This document shows positions 22,273 through 33,400 of a DNA stretch of 60,000 nt, one piece after another. The translations under genes and the position numbers were made by a program. How positions within the stretch are numbered: the stretch's first letter is position 1; each line of letters opens with the position of its first letter. Below the pieces are notes generated by a model that was not told the origin of the DNA, did no database searches, and was given only the letters and a program-made list of their open reading frames with translations. Source of the DNA: Symsagittifera roscoffensis (Eukaryota; Xenacoelomorpha; Acoela; Convolutidae). Location: assembly GCF_963678635.1 (NCBI RefSeq), contig NC_087062.1, forward strand, positions 22,247,789 through 22,307,788, given 5' to 3'.

Positions 22273-23846
22273 TTACAGAGTTTTTTAGTATAGTTTTTCT
22301 GCAATTCAAAGGATGGATGATGGACGTTGGTATTTGGCGAACATCATATTTCTTCTGGGTTCTCCTGTTAGAGAAGTTCCATGATCAATCGTTGTGTCTT
22401 CTTATGACAACGACTGGGTTTTCTCAACAAACTCAAATCTGATTTCAGAATGGTTTGCTATGACAGGTTTTTCTGTTTCATGTAGAGAACTTCTTTTGTG
22501 TTCAACCTAGTCTGGGAATGGCGTGGAGATTGTGCGTGGTGGGGATGCCTGGTTACTCGGATCTGTATGTATACTTGAACATCGAGGTGGCCATTGGTCT
22601 AGTTCAATGAAGTCCTTTTCTGCGAAGTCAAGTCGTACTCTAAATCCTTTGAGTTGTGATTGTGGACGGCATATTGATTGTGGTTGGCCATTCTTTTTCG
22701 AGTGTAGTGGGGTCATTTTGTCTTTGGATGTTCGTCTTTGGTGTTGTATGCTGATCTATATACTGCAAGGTATAATTTACATTTTATAAAATTTTTATTA
22801 GTTCGGTGTTTTAATTATGATTTTGGTTAGTTGTTTTCACAAAAGCTTTTTGTTTTAGTTCGGTTATTTTGAAGAGTTACTCACCCTTGAGTACCTCTTA
22901 TTAAAAATAGAAGTGTGGTCACAAAGCGTGGATGTAGCGCGGTGGGTTAGGCCGGCTATAGAGCATGCTCAGGACGTCCTCTCTGGTGGGTTAGGCCAGG
23001 AGTGGGAGTATGATTTCGTGCGGTTTCTGTGAGAGGTCCTGTTATGTGATAACGTTTTATGTTGGGTTTATTGTGGTTTTTCTTATGTTTCGTTGGTTGT
23101 GTCGTTTTTTCAAAAATCAAATTGTTTTTGGTATGGGTTTGTCTTTCGACTTTTTTGTGTTTTATTATTTCTTTCTTAGACTTTATGATAGTCTTCAAAA
23201 GAATAAATTATCCAGTTTTAAACTGGGTTAATCCGGTTTGGGTACCGTTGGTTTCCTTTCCTTAGTCATGCTGTTATTCTATGATTTGTGGTGTTTAGTA
23301 AGCTGCATTGGTTAGTTTTGTTTAGTATATAATTCCTTTCCAACCGGGTTAAAGGAAAGTTCGAAACGTGTTATCGTGTGTTAGAGTTGTTGAGTGTGAA
23401 AGCTTGAAACTGAAATTCATTATTTAAACAATTCTTCGTGGGCGAGCTGTGCGAGTTTGGATAGAATTTTTGTGCGAGTGAGTGGAAATATCAAAAGGTT
23501 AGTACTGCATTTTCGTTTTATCAATTTACTACATAGAATTTCAATTTTACTGCTAGTTTTTTGGGGAAAAATTAGGTTACAAATTTTCATCATTATTAGA
23601 ATTACTGCTTTTAGGGAAATAATTTATAAATTAATTTACTACATTGGTATGATTTTTATTGAATTTATCTAGTGCAAAATATTAATAGAGTTTTGAAGAA
23701 TTTGAAGAAGTTTTCTATTTTTTATTTTTCTTTTGTGTAATTTGTAGGTGATCGTGGGATGAAGACTAAAAATCTAAATAAGACATGGTTAAAGAATGGT
23801 TAGTATTTATTTCAAATTTATTAGTGAAGAATATGATAAATTATAC
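22273..23846 (-). other. 3' untranslated region of the main element
   Basis: 1.6 kb between ORF-Z and the 3' LTR without convincing coding capacity. Patches are conserved in the deleted element: the CCAGTTTTAAACTGG palindrome (23212-23226; CCAGTTTTCAACTGG at 16991), the ATCGAGGTGGCCATTG region (22580) and the GGATGGATGG region (22310). GGTGGGTTAGGCC occurs twice (22940, 22985). Confidence 0.6.
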
Positions 23847-25661
23847 TTACCTGTTAGTCGTCGGGGAAAAACCGTGGGGGAAGATGTCGTGTATTATGTC
23901 GGAATTTGTTAGTAATTTTGCTAGTATGCGAATGATGTTTTTAGTTTGAAGCAGTGGCCAAAGCAATTGAAGTGCTTTAATAGTTTTTAGTTCTTCAGTG
24001 CCAACTGCAAACTCATAAGGTGTGGTTTGGATGAGATTATATAATTTGTGATTGTATTTAGTGTTGTGGATGAATTCTAATATCGGGATTTCTATAGGTT
24101 GAATAAATTCATGTGGGATAAGGAAGGGTCTGGATTCTTCTGCGTTGAAGGTCTTCGTGATGGGACAAAAAATATACATTTGGGTTATGGGATCATAATT
24201 GCGAAGAATACCGTGAAGGTTAGTATCTTTGATGCAATATGTGAAGTTAAGAAAAAATGGTGATGTGTATTTAGAGTTAATAAATTGAAAACGGTGGTGT
24301 GGTTGTCTTGATGGAGTGTGTACATCAAAATGATTTTGTATGAAGCGATAATATGTATATGTGTGGGTTTGTTTAGTGCGTAACATAATGTCGTGTGAGC
24401 AGTGCAAATCGCGTTCTTGTGTTGCAAGGAAATTGAAGGTTAGTGAAAATAACTGAAATCTTTCTTTAAAACTTTCGTAAGCTTGCATGTCGGTTAGTGC
24501 TTCAGAAATGACGTGGTCGAATTTGCGATCAAATATATTGAGTGTAAATACATATGGTGTTTTTATGAAGAATTTTTCTGTGATTTGTGGGTTAGCGAAA
24601 CAATCATCATCTAAAAATTGGTCTTGGTTAGCTCGGATGATGTTGTGATCGTAATATTCTAGCGTATATTCGTTAGCTCGGGGTGCAGTGTATGTTTTTA
24701 GTGACTTTTTATATCCTATATAAGTAAATTGTCTATGTGTTAGTGGTGTGGTGAGTCGATATAGCATATCTTGATTTCTTTCTATATCGATGTGAGTATT
24801 AGATAAAGGTAGGCAAAGGGGGTTAGTAAAATGATAATATGATGTCCAATGAAGTGTAGGCATTAAAACTTGTTCATCTACAAAACTACGTGTGTCGTTA
24901 GTGTCGTTAGGGGTGTTCAAAGTATACTGTGGAAATGAAGGTAAGGTGATTGCTAAAAATTCTTTCGTGCTAGTGTGATTTGGATGATTAATATATTCAC
25001 GGGCTGTTCCTGGTTTTGTTGGAAATGGATGGTTTGGGAATTTTCTTTTGAAAGTGCGATAAGCTCTATTAGTGCTATTTGATGATTCGGTGGATGTGGA
25101 TGATGGTGCTAATGATGCGGTATAAGCTGAAGAGGGTGTAGGGGTAGGTGGGTTTGATGATTCTATTGTGGATGAAATCTGATTTATAGTGGGGTTTTCA
25201 AGGTGGAAGGGTTGTTGTTGTAGGGTGATAAAATTATCTAGTTCTTGGGAGATTTGGGGAGTATCTGGAGAATTGGATGATCGGTCTGAATGAAATGAAG
25301 AGTAGGTTGGGGTGACTTGTGAAGCATAAGAGGGTGTAGAAATGGATGGGAGTGGGTTATTTGGTGGGATTGGTTGAAAAGGGGGTTTTGAAAAAACTGA
25401 GGAGTTGGTTTGAAAAGTATTGGATGGAGATGGTTCAGAGTCTGCAAATTCATCAGGGGTTTCAATATTTGGGTTATTGAGTTGTGAAATGGAGTATAAA
25501 ACTGAGATATGTGAATTAGTGTCTGAATTCATGCCTGATGTTACATTATTGGTTGGGAAATCGGGTGGCGGGAAAGCAAAAAGTGGAATTATTGTAATTG
25601 GAGTGTTGAGGTTGGTTGGATGGGAATTTGAGCGGTGTAGGGATCCAAGTTGTCGGCTCAT
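23847..25661 (-). CDS. ORF-Z: 604-aa accessory protein downstream of env
   Basis: Intact frame with an ATG 7 nt after the env stop, so it would need its own spliced or reinitiated message. Residues ~1-195 are Pro/Ser/Thr/Asn-rich and look disordered. Residues ~200-604 look folded, with many aromatics (LHWTSYYHFTNPLCL, FSLTFNFLATQERDLHC) and a hydrophobic C-terminal stretch (LLWPLLQTKNIIRILAKLL). No signal peptide or clear membrane segment. Not recognised; no enzyme motif seen. The stop codon lies inside AACAGGTAAGTATAAT, a near-perfect splice donor, and GTAAGTAT is also kept in the deleted copy. The C-terminus may therefore be completed from another exon. Being intact in an otherwise damaged copy is notable. 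Confidence 0.75.
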   Translation of the reverse strand: MSRQLGSLHRSNSHPTNLNTPITIIPLFAFPPPDFPTNNVTSGMNSDTNSHISVLYSISQLNNPNIETPDEFADSEPSPSNTFQTNSSVFSKPPFQPIPPNNPLPSISTPSYASQVTPTYSSFHSDRSSNSPDTPQISQELDNFITLQQQPFHLENPTINQISSTIESSNPPTPTPSSAYTASLAPSSTSTESSNSTNRAYRTFKRKFPNHPFPTKPGTAREYINHPNHTSTKEFLAITLPSFPQYTLNTPNDTNDTRSFVDEQVLMPTLHWTSYYHFTNPLCLPLSNTHIDIERNQDMLYRLTTPLTHRQFTYIGYKKSLKTYTAPRANEYTLEYYDHNIIRANQDQFLDDDCFANPQITEKFFIKTPYVFTLNIFDRKFDHVISEALTDMQAYESFKERFQLFSLTFNFLATQERDLHCSHDIMLRTKQTHTYTYYRFIQNHFDVHTPSRQPHHRFQFINSKYTSPFFLNFTYCIKDTNLHGILRNYDPITQMYIFCPITKTFNAEESRPFLIPHEFIQPIEIPILEFIHNTKYNHKLYNLIQTTPYEFAVGTEELKTIKALQLLWPLLQTKNIIRILAKLLTNSDIIHDIFPHGFSPTTNR

Positions 25662-25667
25662 CGTGGG

Positions 25668-28277
25668 CTAAAAAAAATTATTATTTTGAGACTGAAAAGC
25701 GGTGGTATGGGGTTGTTCTATAATTTGTTCATATGTATTTTCATCTAGTGAATGATGTGTCATTATATGTTGAATGGGACTTTGTGATATGGTTGGTCTA
25801 AAATTTGGATTATGGGTTGTTGCTAAAATTCGAAAATTTCGTGGGACTAGGGATAATGGATGGTTATGTGGTAGGGGTGGTAACTGTGGTGCTGTGGGCG
25901 TTATTTCTACATTGTTATGTTCTTCGTCATATGTGTTCTGTCTTGTTGCTATTTTTGTGTTGTATTCTTTTATTTGTGCGTCTAAAAGAATTTTGTTTAT
26001 TGATGATGAAAAAATTCCAAAAAATCCTGCAAATAGTATGCGTGCTACACTTGCTTGTCTATTTACTTGTGTGTGTATAGCGCATGTATTATAGATTCCT
26101 TTTAAAAGTGAAAAAAGAAATCCTATAAAGTTAAACATTGCGTATAAAATAGTTAATTTTTCTAAGATGTAATAGGGCCATCCTAGAAAATCAAGAATTT
26201 CATTTTTGAGTGTAACAAAGCTAAAAATATTTATAGGTGAGATATCTTGTGGTCGGTATTTTTCACCGTTTAGATATATATAGTCTTTAATGTCTTTAAA
26301 ATATCCGCTATAGTCTTGTGTATAAATATCTGCAAATCCTGCGGTTTCGGCAAGTTTGCGTAAGTTTTGGTCAATTGATTGTCTTTGTATAGTGTCCATT
26401 TGTGTTAATAATTCTTGGAATTGTTGTGTTCTAATGTGATGTTGGATATCGGATTTTGAATATATTCCAATTGACTGTAGGTCAATATTTGGGTTTCGAG
26501 CAATAGCTCTAATGCTTTCAGGTGAAAATTTTTTGAGTGATTGCATTAATGTGGGATATGGGGTAAGAAGGTAATATTTATCTTCATCAGGGTTCAGTTG
26601 TACTACAATGTGGCTATTTTCTGATCCACATGGGACTGCGGTATCCCAGAAATAGGTTGGTCTTGAAAGTGTGTCAACGAAATGTACTTTATTCTTATAA
26701 AAGATAGGGATTCTTTTATAGCATCAATTATCTTCAAAAACATATAGTGGTGATACTTTTTTGGTACAGGTATAAAACCATAAAATGTTTTCTTCATAAT
26801 CTAAAAAATTGGATATATTTCCTGATAGTAAATATCCTGCGTAGGGTATTTTTAATACTGCTAGTGCAAGTGATTGTAGGATTTGTGTCCTTTCTAATTC
26901 GCATAGTTGGTGAAGTGTTTCTAATTCAGAGAGTGACATTTCTTGAAAAATTCGGCTAATTGTGTAGTCTAATTTCATATCTAAGTGAATATCATAGTGG
27001 ATATTACCGAAATATGTACTATTCATTAGTGATAGTTCTTGTAAACGTGTGCTTCTAGTGTCATGGGGCTTTAGATGTCCACCAGGTTGACCTTTACTTT
27101 TTTGAAAATTAACTGGTATATATGATGTTCCTTCGTTTATAGGATGAATTGTGGCGTATGGGTCGACTTTTATTTTTCCAGTGGTCATGTCGAATCCTTT
27201 TTCGTATTCAACTAATATTTCGGAGTATTGTGTTTTGTGAAGTGGATTTTTGTATTTACATGCAAGTTCTGTTTCTTGATATATTTGAAAACGTGTTAAT
27301 TTATTTTCTATATTGTGTATGTTTCTAAAATTAGAACTTTGTTTTCGTGATGGATTTACTTGTTCATATGGAATTGATTGTATAAAATATTTTTCGTGAC
27401 ATTTTATCATACGAGCGTGTATTTTTGCTACTTGAAATGTTGTACATGTGTCTTCGGGGAACCAAACAATTGTTGCTTGTGTTCGTGTTGTAGGGTCACA
27501 ATAGCCTTGATCGTTTTTACAAGGTAATCTAATTCCTTGATAGATCATTGTGTTGTCAGATAAATCGCGTGTGAGTTGTATTTTTTCGAGTTGTATTTTC
27601 CAGTCGAAAAACATTATTTCTTGATATCCTTTATTTTTTGTGTCTGCTTTGCAGTTTGATGGGTTATTTATACCAATATGTGGTATCCAGTGTTTATCGT
27701 GTATGTCATAAGTTAATCTTCCGTGTGCGCCGTTGTATGGGTATTTTTCATCTAATTTTATATGTCCTTGATATCTTTCAAGTTCTGCTTGATGTACAGA
27801 ATCTGAAAAAACTTGGAAATATACTAACTTTCTATCTGCGTTTTTATTTCTTGTGATATTTAGTCGGGGTAACTCGTTTTTACAATCTTCGGGATTGAGA
27901 TGTAAAAGTCGTTCGATATTACTCTGGTAGAATGATTCGTGGTCAAGTCGGCTTTTATTTCCATTTGAGACTTGTGAACAATGTACTTTCTTTTCAGAAA
28001 ATGTTGCTGTGAATTTATATCCTATAACTGTTTTTGCTCGGGCTTTTGAATAAAGTGTCGCTATTACATTTGTAGTTTCTATAGCTTGTGGTTCTGTTTC
28101 GCATTGTGATACTTGATTTATTGCATATTTGTGTAGTGTTTTTTGTTCATTTTCTTCACAATCGTAATGTGTTACTAATAAATCTTGGGGTCCTGTGCGG
28201 GGGGAAGGGTTTATGTTCTGATTGGAGATTACTAGAAAAAAGAATTGGAGAAAAATTAATATTTTTAGAATATACAT
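25668..28277 (-). pseudogene. env: Env-like glycoprotein with one in-frame stop
   Basis: A continuous 870-codon frame interrupted by one TGA at 26726-26724 (codon 518). It starts with a signal peptide (MYILKILIFLQFFFLVIS), followed by a Cys-rich ectodomain (HYDCEENEQ, VSQCET, VHCSQVSN). After the stop come a helical heptad-like stretch (~610-648), a strong membrane segment near 703-730 (ILYAMFNFIGFLFSLLKGI) and a second hydrophobic segment (~745-762). A type I membrane fusion glycoprotein is inferred. The early YDC then regularly spaced Cys pattern is reminiscent of chuvirus-like glycoproteins captured by other retroelements, a resemblance I hold only weakly. The start overlaps the end of ORF-Y by 13 nt. 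The related plus-strand copy lacks this TGA, so it is probably a private nonsense change. Confidence 0.7.
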
Positions 28278-29400
28278 GTGTATGATAATCCTGAGTATGG
28301 GTTATAAAATGTGATGTAACCAATTGTCTTTTTGGTATATCTGTCGTATTTGTATATTACTTCAGTTGTTATAAATGGTGGTGGTAGTGATTGAGCTGTT
28401 ATATTTGGCGGGTTTAATGGGTAGGGATGTTGAGTAATGTTGTTTAGTTTAACCGTGATTTCAAATTTTAATTGTAGACTATTTTGTTGGAGTATTTGGA
28501 TGTTATGATCACGAATATCTTCGTGGATGTCTTGTCTATATTGTAGTCTATTGAGTGCCCAGTTGTGGAGTCGGTTACTTTCTGGGTGTTGTCCAAATAA
28601 TGGTGGAGGTGCTGTGAATGTATTCCAGTCTAGTCTTAAAGGAATATTTGTTGATGATTGTTCTCGATATCTAGCGTCGAGGTTTTTTGGGAAATTTAAG
28701 TTAAAAGGCGTTGGTGAAATCTGGCTTATTGATGGTGTTGATGGTAGTGATAATGTTTCTGGTAGTGATGAGGATGTTGTTGTATCCGTAGAAATATCTA
28801 TTGGATCATTGATTAAATTTGGTTCACCTTGTGTGAATGAATGTGTTGTCCAATATGGTAGTCGTGATGTTTGGTTTTTGGGGTTAAAGGGATTTTCACG
28901 TATTTATTCAGATGTTGATGTTGAACCTAAGTAATCTGAGGGTAGGCTTGAGGTGCTACGTTGTGAAAGAAGCGTAGGGGTTTCTGGTAATATACCAATG
29001 GGGTTTTCTGGAGTACTTTGTGATGGGGATTGAGGTATATCAAAATGAACTCGGGGAGTTTGAAAATTTCTGTTTCGTCGAGGATGTATAATTTGTCTAT
29101 TTATTTCGACTGTATTTTGGTTTTGACTAGGATTTCGTATTCTACTTAATTCTTGTGGTAGTGTTGGGTATAAGTTATATGTTGGTTCGCTTAGAGGTGC
29201 TTGTCGTTGAACTGGTTCTAGTGGTTCAGATAAGCGAGCGTGTCGTTCTTCAAAGGTATATGGGTTATCTTGAAAGGAAATTCGTGTGGATGTTTGGGGG
29301 TTTGGGTAGTTGAAGGTGGTGTTGGGTTATCTTGGGATGATGTCGGTGAAGACTGACTGTGTGATTGTTGGTTAGCAATTTTTGATGGTTTTTTATTTAT
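28265..29400 (-). pseudogene. ORF-Y: broken accessory gene between pol and env
   Basis: About 380 codons recoverable on the minus strand, broken by a frameshift near 29270-29285 and one in-frame TAA (28906-28904). The stop codon is 28267-28265, past the env ATG. The first ~200 residues are Pro/Ser/Thr/Gln-rich (SQSSPTSSQDNPTPPSTT). The C-terminal ~140 look folded (IPLRLDWNTFTAPPPLFG, RLHNWALNRLQYRQDI). The plus-strand relative at 59170-60000 keeps the same blocks (FEERH, RQAP, LRLDWN, HNWALNRLQY), so it is a genuine family gene. Upstream start not identified. Function unknown. An apparent 135-codon plus-strand frame here is its shadow. Confidence 0.65.
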
Positions 29401-29404
29401 TCTT

Positions 29405-29593
29405 TTAGTGGAAAAATTTATGTTTATTATAGTATTCTTCTAGAAAAAAAATTAGGAGGATTGTTACTAGGGCGAATGTGATGATTGCTTTCTTTATACA
29501 TTTGCATATTGTCAAGATGAGGGATGATAGAAATGTTATAAAAATTACAAATAGTAAAAAAATATCTGTTCTACTAAAAATGGTTCGTATCAT
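29405..29593 (-). CDS. Small two-segment membrane ORF (62 aa)
   Basis: ATG-started frame with two hydrophobic stretches (FLLFVIFITFLSSLILTI and AIITFALVTILLIFFL) separated by CKCIKK, so a small hairpin membrane protein is possible. It lies just upstream of ORF-Y in a different frame. AT-rich DNA readily gives such Leu/Ile/Phe runs, and I could not confirm it in the other copies, so it may be chance. Confidence 0.3.
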   Translation of the reverse strand: MIRTIFSRTDIFLLFVIFITFLSSLILTICKCIKKAIITFALVTILLIFFLEEYYNKHKFFH

Positions 29594-30414
29594 TAAGATA
29601 AGTTTTGTGAATCGTACCTGTGGATATAGTCAATAGCTTTCGAAAGTTGGAGGTATAGTTCAAATATGGAATAGAAAATTTAAAAAATATTGCAAAAAAT
29701 GATTAAGATTATTACAAAAGATTCAAAGGTATCAAAAAGAAATATGATTAAAAGTTTAAATATCGTTAAAAAGTTTATGAGAATGTTAAGAATTATGTTG
29801 ACTGGTCGAGAGAAGAGCATTTAAGAAATGGCTTCTCGATCGAATATTTTTTGGTGTTTGAGGCAATTTTCAAGTGTGGTCGAATTATTTATTGGTTTTT
29901 TGACAAGTGGGTTGAGTTTTGTGAAAAATTGTTGGGGGCAAATTTTATGGTGATCGGGAGGTCTTCTTTTTCTTTATTTTTATTTGTCAAATGATCTGGG
30001 GTATTTTTGAGATTTTTATACTTTAGGCTAATTAAAATGGTCGTTCTTTTACTTTACGTTAATTTAACATATTTGTTTTGGGGGGTATTTGAGGTCTGAG
30101 TTGGGGAAATATTGTTGATTTTTGGGTTATTAGATAAGGGAGGGTTATGATATTATGGTGATATTTATTTTAGTTGTCAAGTTGGAGTGGTTTGCTTATT
30201 TTTGACCTGGAGGTCGCAAAGTTATAGTTATAGATATGCCTGGAGTTTAATATTGTTCGTCTAGTTGATTTGTGCTAGAGTTAGAGAAGGTGACGGATTG
30301 GATGAATCCTATTGGCTAATTATGAACTAGAGTCGCTGCGTGTTTGTCAGCATGTTATTTTGAAAAATGAAAGTTCAAAATATTTCAGAGGTGCAAAGAT
30401 TATGAAATATAAAA
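29594..30414 (-). other. Conserved non-coding gap between pol and the env-side ORFs
   Basis: 820 nt without coding capacity. Parts match the plus-strand relative at 58240-58500, for example AGGTCAAAAATAAGCA against AAGTCAAAAATAAGCA and TTAGCCTAAA. A TATAAAAA on the minus strand at 30020-30013 could be a promoter element. A splice acceptor or internal promoter for ORF-Y/env would make sense here, but that is inference. Confidence 0.45.
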
Positions 30415-33400
30415 TTAAAGCTGTTTTTGAAATTCGACTTTCTTTAATATTTTAGATTGTGGGATGAATGTTTTATAGTTTTTACGTGGTTGATTTCTAA
30501 GTCGTGATGACTCTCTATGTTCTGATTTGTCGATTTGTTCTTGGGGTATTATTTTTTCTGTCAATTTTCTATTTTTTCTTTCTTTTTGAGGTATATTTTG
30601 ATCTAGCTTTTTTGTATTGTTTTTCGTTGTAGTTGATTTTTTATTTTGGTTTTCGAGATGAATGTCATGTTGTTCCTTTGTTTTATTCTCCGTATGTGGG
30701 TTATTTTGAATAACTTTTAAACCTGTGAAAGAAAACAATTGAGTTAGTTCGCGTAGTGCGTATTCTTTTGGGTAATAAGGTAATAGATTGTTTCGATGTT
30801 GAACAATTTCTTTTTTGTCTGAGTCGGTGATTTTATATGTGACATCAGTGGGTTTGGCAATTATTTGGTATGGTCCTTTACGAAGGGGTTGTAATTTTTT
30901 AGAAATTCCTTTTTGAGTGTTAAAATTGGGTATTAAAACAAATATTCCAATTTTTAAATCGGAGGCTGGTGTAAAGCGTGAATTTATTTGTTCATTAATG
31001 TTTTGCCTTTGTAACAACTTTTTTGTTACTCTTTGGTAAATTTCATTGTGTTTTTTATCTCTGTTTAAAATCCATTCGGTGTGTGTACCGGAGGCTAATT
31101 TAAGAATTTGTGGGTGATGAAAATGATCTTCATCGTGTGTGTGTAGAGGTAGATTATAACAAATTGAGTCTTTATTCGGTTGACAATAACTTTGTGCATT
31201 TTTATGAGAGTTTGCTGTAAACATAATCGGTTTGCGTGGCTTTTGATTAAAAACCATTTCATATGGTGACCTTCCTAGGGTTGTCGTGATTTGTGAATTA
31301 TATGCTAAGGGAAATAGTTTTAGATCTGCTGACCATTCGGTATATCTTGTATCATTTCCATTAATGATACATCTAAGATATTCTTGTAGTGAACGGTTCA
31401 TACCTTCGACTAAGCCGTTTGTGCAAGGTGCGTGAGTTGTACGTGGTTTGTGTTTGATATTATATAGATGACATAGTGTGATGATTTCATTATTTATGAA
31501 TTCTGTACCGTTGTCTGTAACTAAAATTTCTGGTAGTCCGAATTTAGCTATCCAGTGTTCATAGAGTGTTGTGTAAGCGTAATAAGCGTTACAATGTGGT
31601 ACTGGGTTAAGTGCTACATAATGTGTAAACGCGTCAACAATTACCATAATGTAGGAGTTTCCTTCGGATGATGGTGAAATTGGTCCTTTTGGATCAAATG
31701 AAATACGGTGGTTAAAGTACAAACTTTGTCCTTTAAAGTCTTGTTTTTGTGCTATTTGTTTTTGATTTGGATAAGGTTTATTTAGCTGACATACTATACA
31801 ATCATTGCATAGTACTTTTATCCAAATTGGTGCATTTGGAAAATAAAAGTTTTGTATGAAATTTGAATATGTTTTCTCTGATCCAGAGTGTCCTTTAATG
31901 TTTTGTGTATGTGAGATATTAAAAGCTATGAGAATCATACTTAAAGGGAGACAGGGAACTTTAGATTCATTTAATTGGTATTCTAGAAGGTCTGTGTTTT
32001 CATTAATTGTTGTATTATTAAATTTTCGAAAATATCGGAGGAGTGTTTTATTTCCTAAAATAGTTGTATCTGCCTTTACGGGTTTAATGTTATATTTGTG
32101 CCATGATTTTAGTTGTCTAATTATTGGGTCAAGATTTTGGTATTGTTTCAAAGTACTAATTGTAATTTTATCTGATGGGGGGAGAAAAATGTTTTCTATT
32201 TCTAATTTAGATAAAAGAATTGTACCAAGTGGGTCATGGAGGTCAAAAACTTGATATATTGTGTATTTTGAATCGTTTGTTTGCGGTCCTGATAAATTTA
32301 TTTTATCAGTTAGATTTTCTTTTTCAATTATTGGAAAAAGGTCTTTTTTATGCGGGTGTTGTTTTACTCTTTTTTGTTGGGTGTTATTTTTTATCCATTG
32401 TGAACATGGAATTGGTTTAAAAGTTGATGTTCCAAGTAGATCAACTTCGTAGTGGTTATTTTGGCAATCTAAATAAAGTGGGAAGTGTTGTAGGTTATTT
32501 ATCTGTGATTGTTCAACGTCAGTTTTTACTGCATATTTCCATTCTAGTCGGGGTGATGTTTCGTTTTCTGCAAGGTAAAATTTTATATTTTTGGGTATTT
32601 CAACTGTAGTTTTACGTGTAAATAATTCAGGTGGTGTATTTCGACTTAAAGTGTCTGGTAATGCAAGATTCTTTCCTGCTGTCCAAACTATATGTAAGTT
32701 TGGGAATTTCATTAGAATTAATTGAAATCTATAAACTCGGTGATTTGGGTTGGATTTTTGTGTAAAGAGAAAAATGATTGGTTTGTGATCTGTGAATAGA
32801 ACTGTTGGATGTTTTGATCCAAGTATCAGAAATTCATATTCTGTTAGTGTATATATTATGGCTGTACATTCTCTCATTAGAGTTGAGAGTCGTAGCTCTG
32901 CTTGAGTGAATAATCGAGAATTTGCTGATATAAGATTCATTTTGTTTGTACCATTGTGTGATTGTAATAATGCTGCGCCGATGCCAAAATTCGAAGCATC
33001 GCACATTGCATAGAATGGTTGATTTGGATCTGGAATTGTATTCGAAATTTGTTCAGTTAAAAGTTTTTTAATTTCTTCAAATCGTGCTTGATGTTCTGTG
33101 TTCCATTCAAAATTATTTTGTTGTCTAAGTATATTATAGAATGGTCTTAGGTATAATTGCATTTTATAGACATATTTGCTTAAAAAATTTAACATTCCAA
33201 GGAATTCTTGGATTTTCTTTTTGTTTGTTGGTGGTTGGAGCTTCTGAATAGCATCAATGCGTGATTTTAATGGAGTGATTGTTTTTCTTTCTATATTGTG
33301 TCCTAAGAATTTAACTCGTGTTAAAAAGAAGTGTGATTTATCGGGGGCGGCCTTCAGATTTTCGTTCTGAAGTATTTTGTGATAGTGTTCTAAAACATTA

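Noticed and set aside
22956-23198. 80-codon Lys/His-rich minus-strand frame
   Set aside because: Low-complexity reading of the 3' UTR; not kept in the other copy.
26724-26726. Selenocysteine or programmed readthrough at the env TGA
   Set aside because: No hairpin or readthrough context recognised, and the diverged copy has a sense codon there; nonsense mutation is simpler.
28527-28934. 135-codon plus-strand frame
   Set aside because: Antisense of ORF-Y, whose minus-strand translation is conserved in the relative.
31856-32254. 132-codon plus-strand frame
   Set aside because: Antisense of the intact pol frame.
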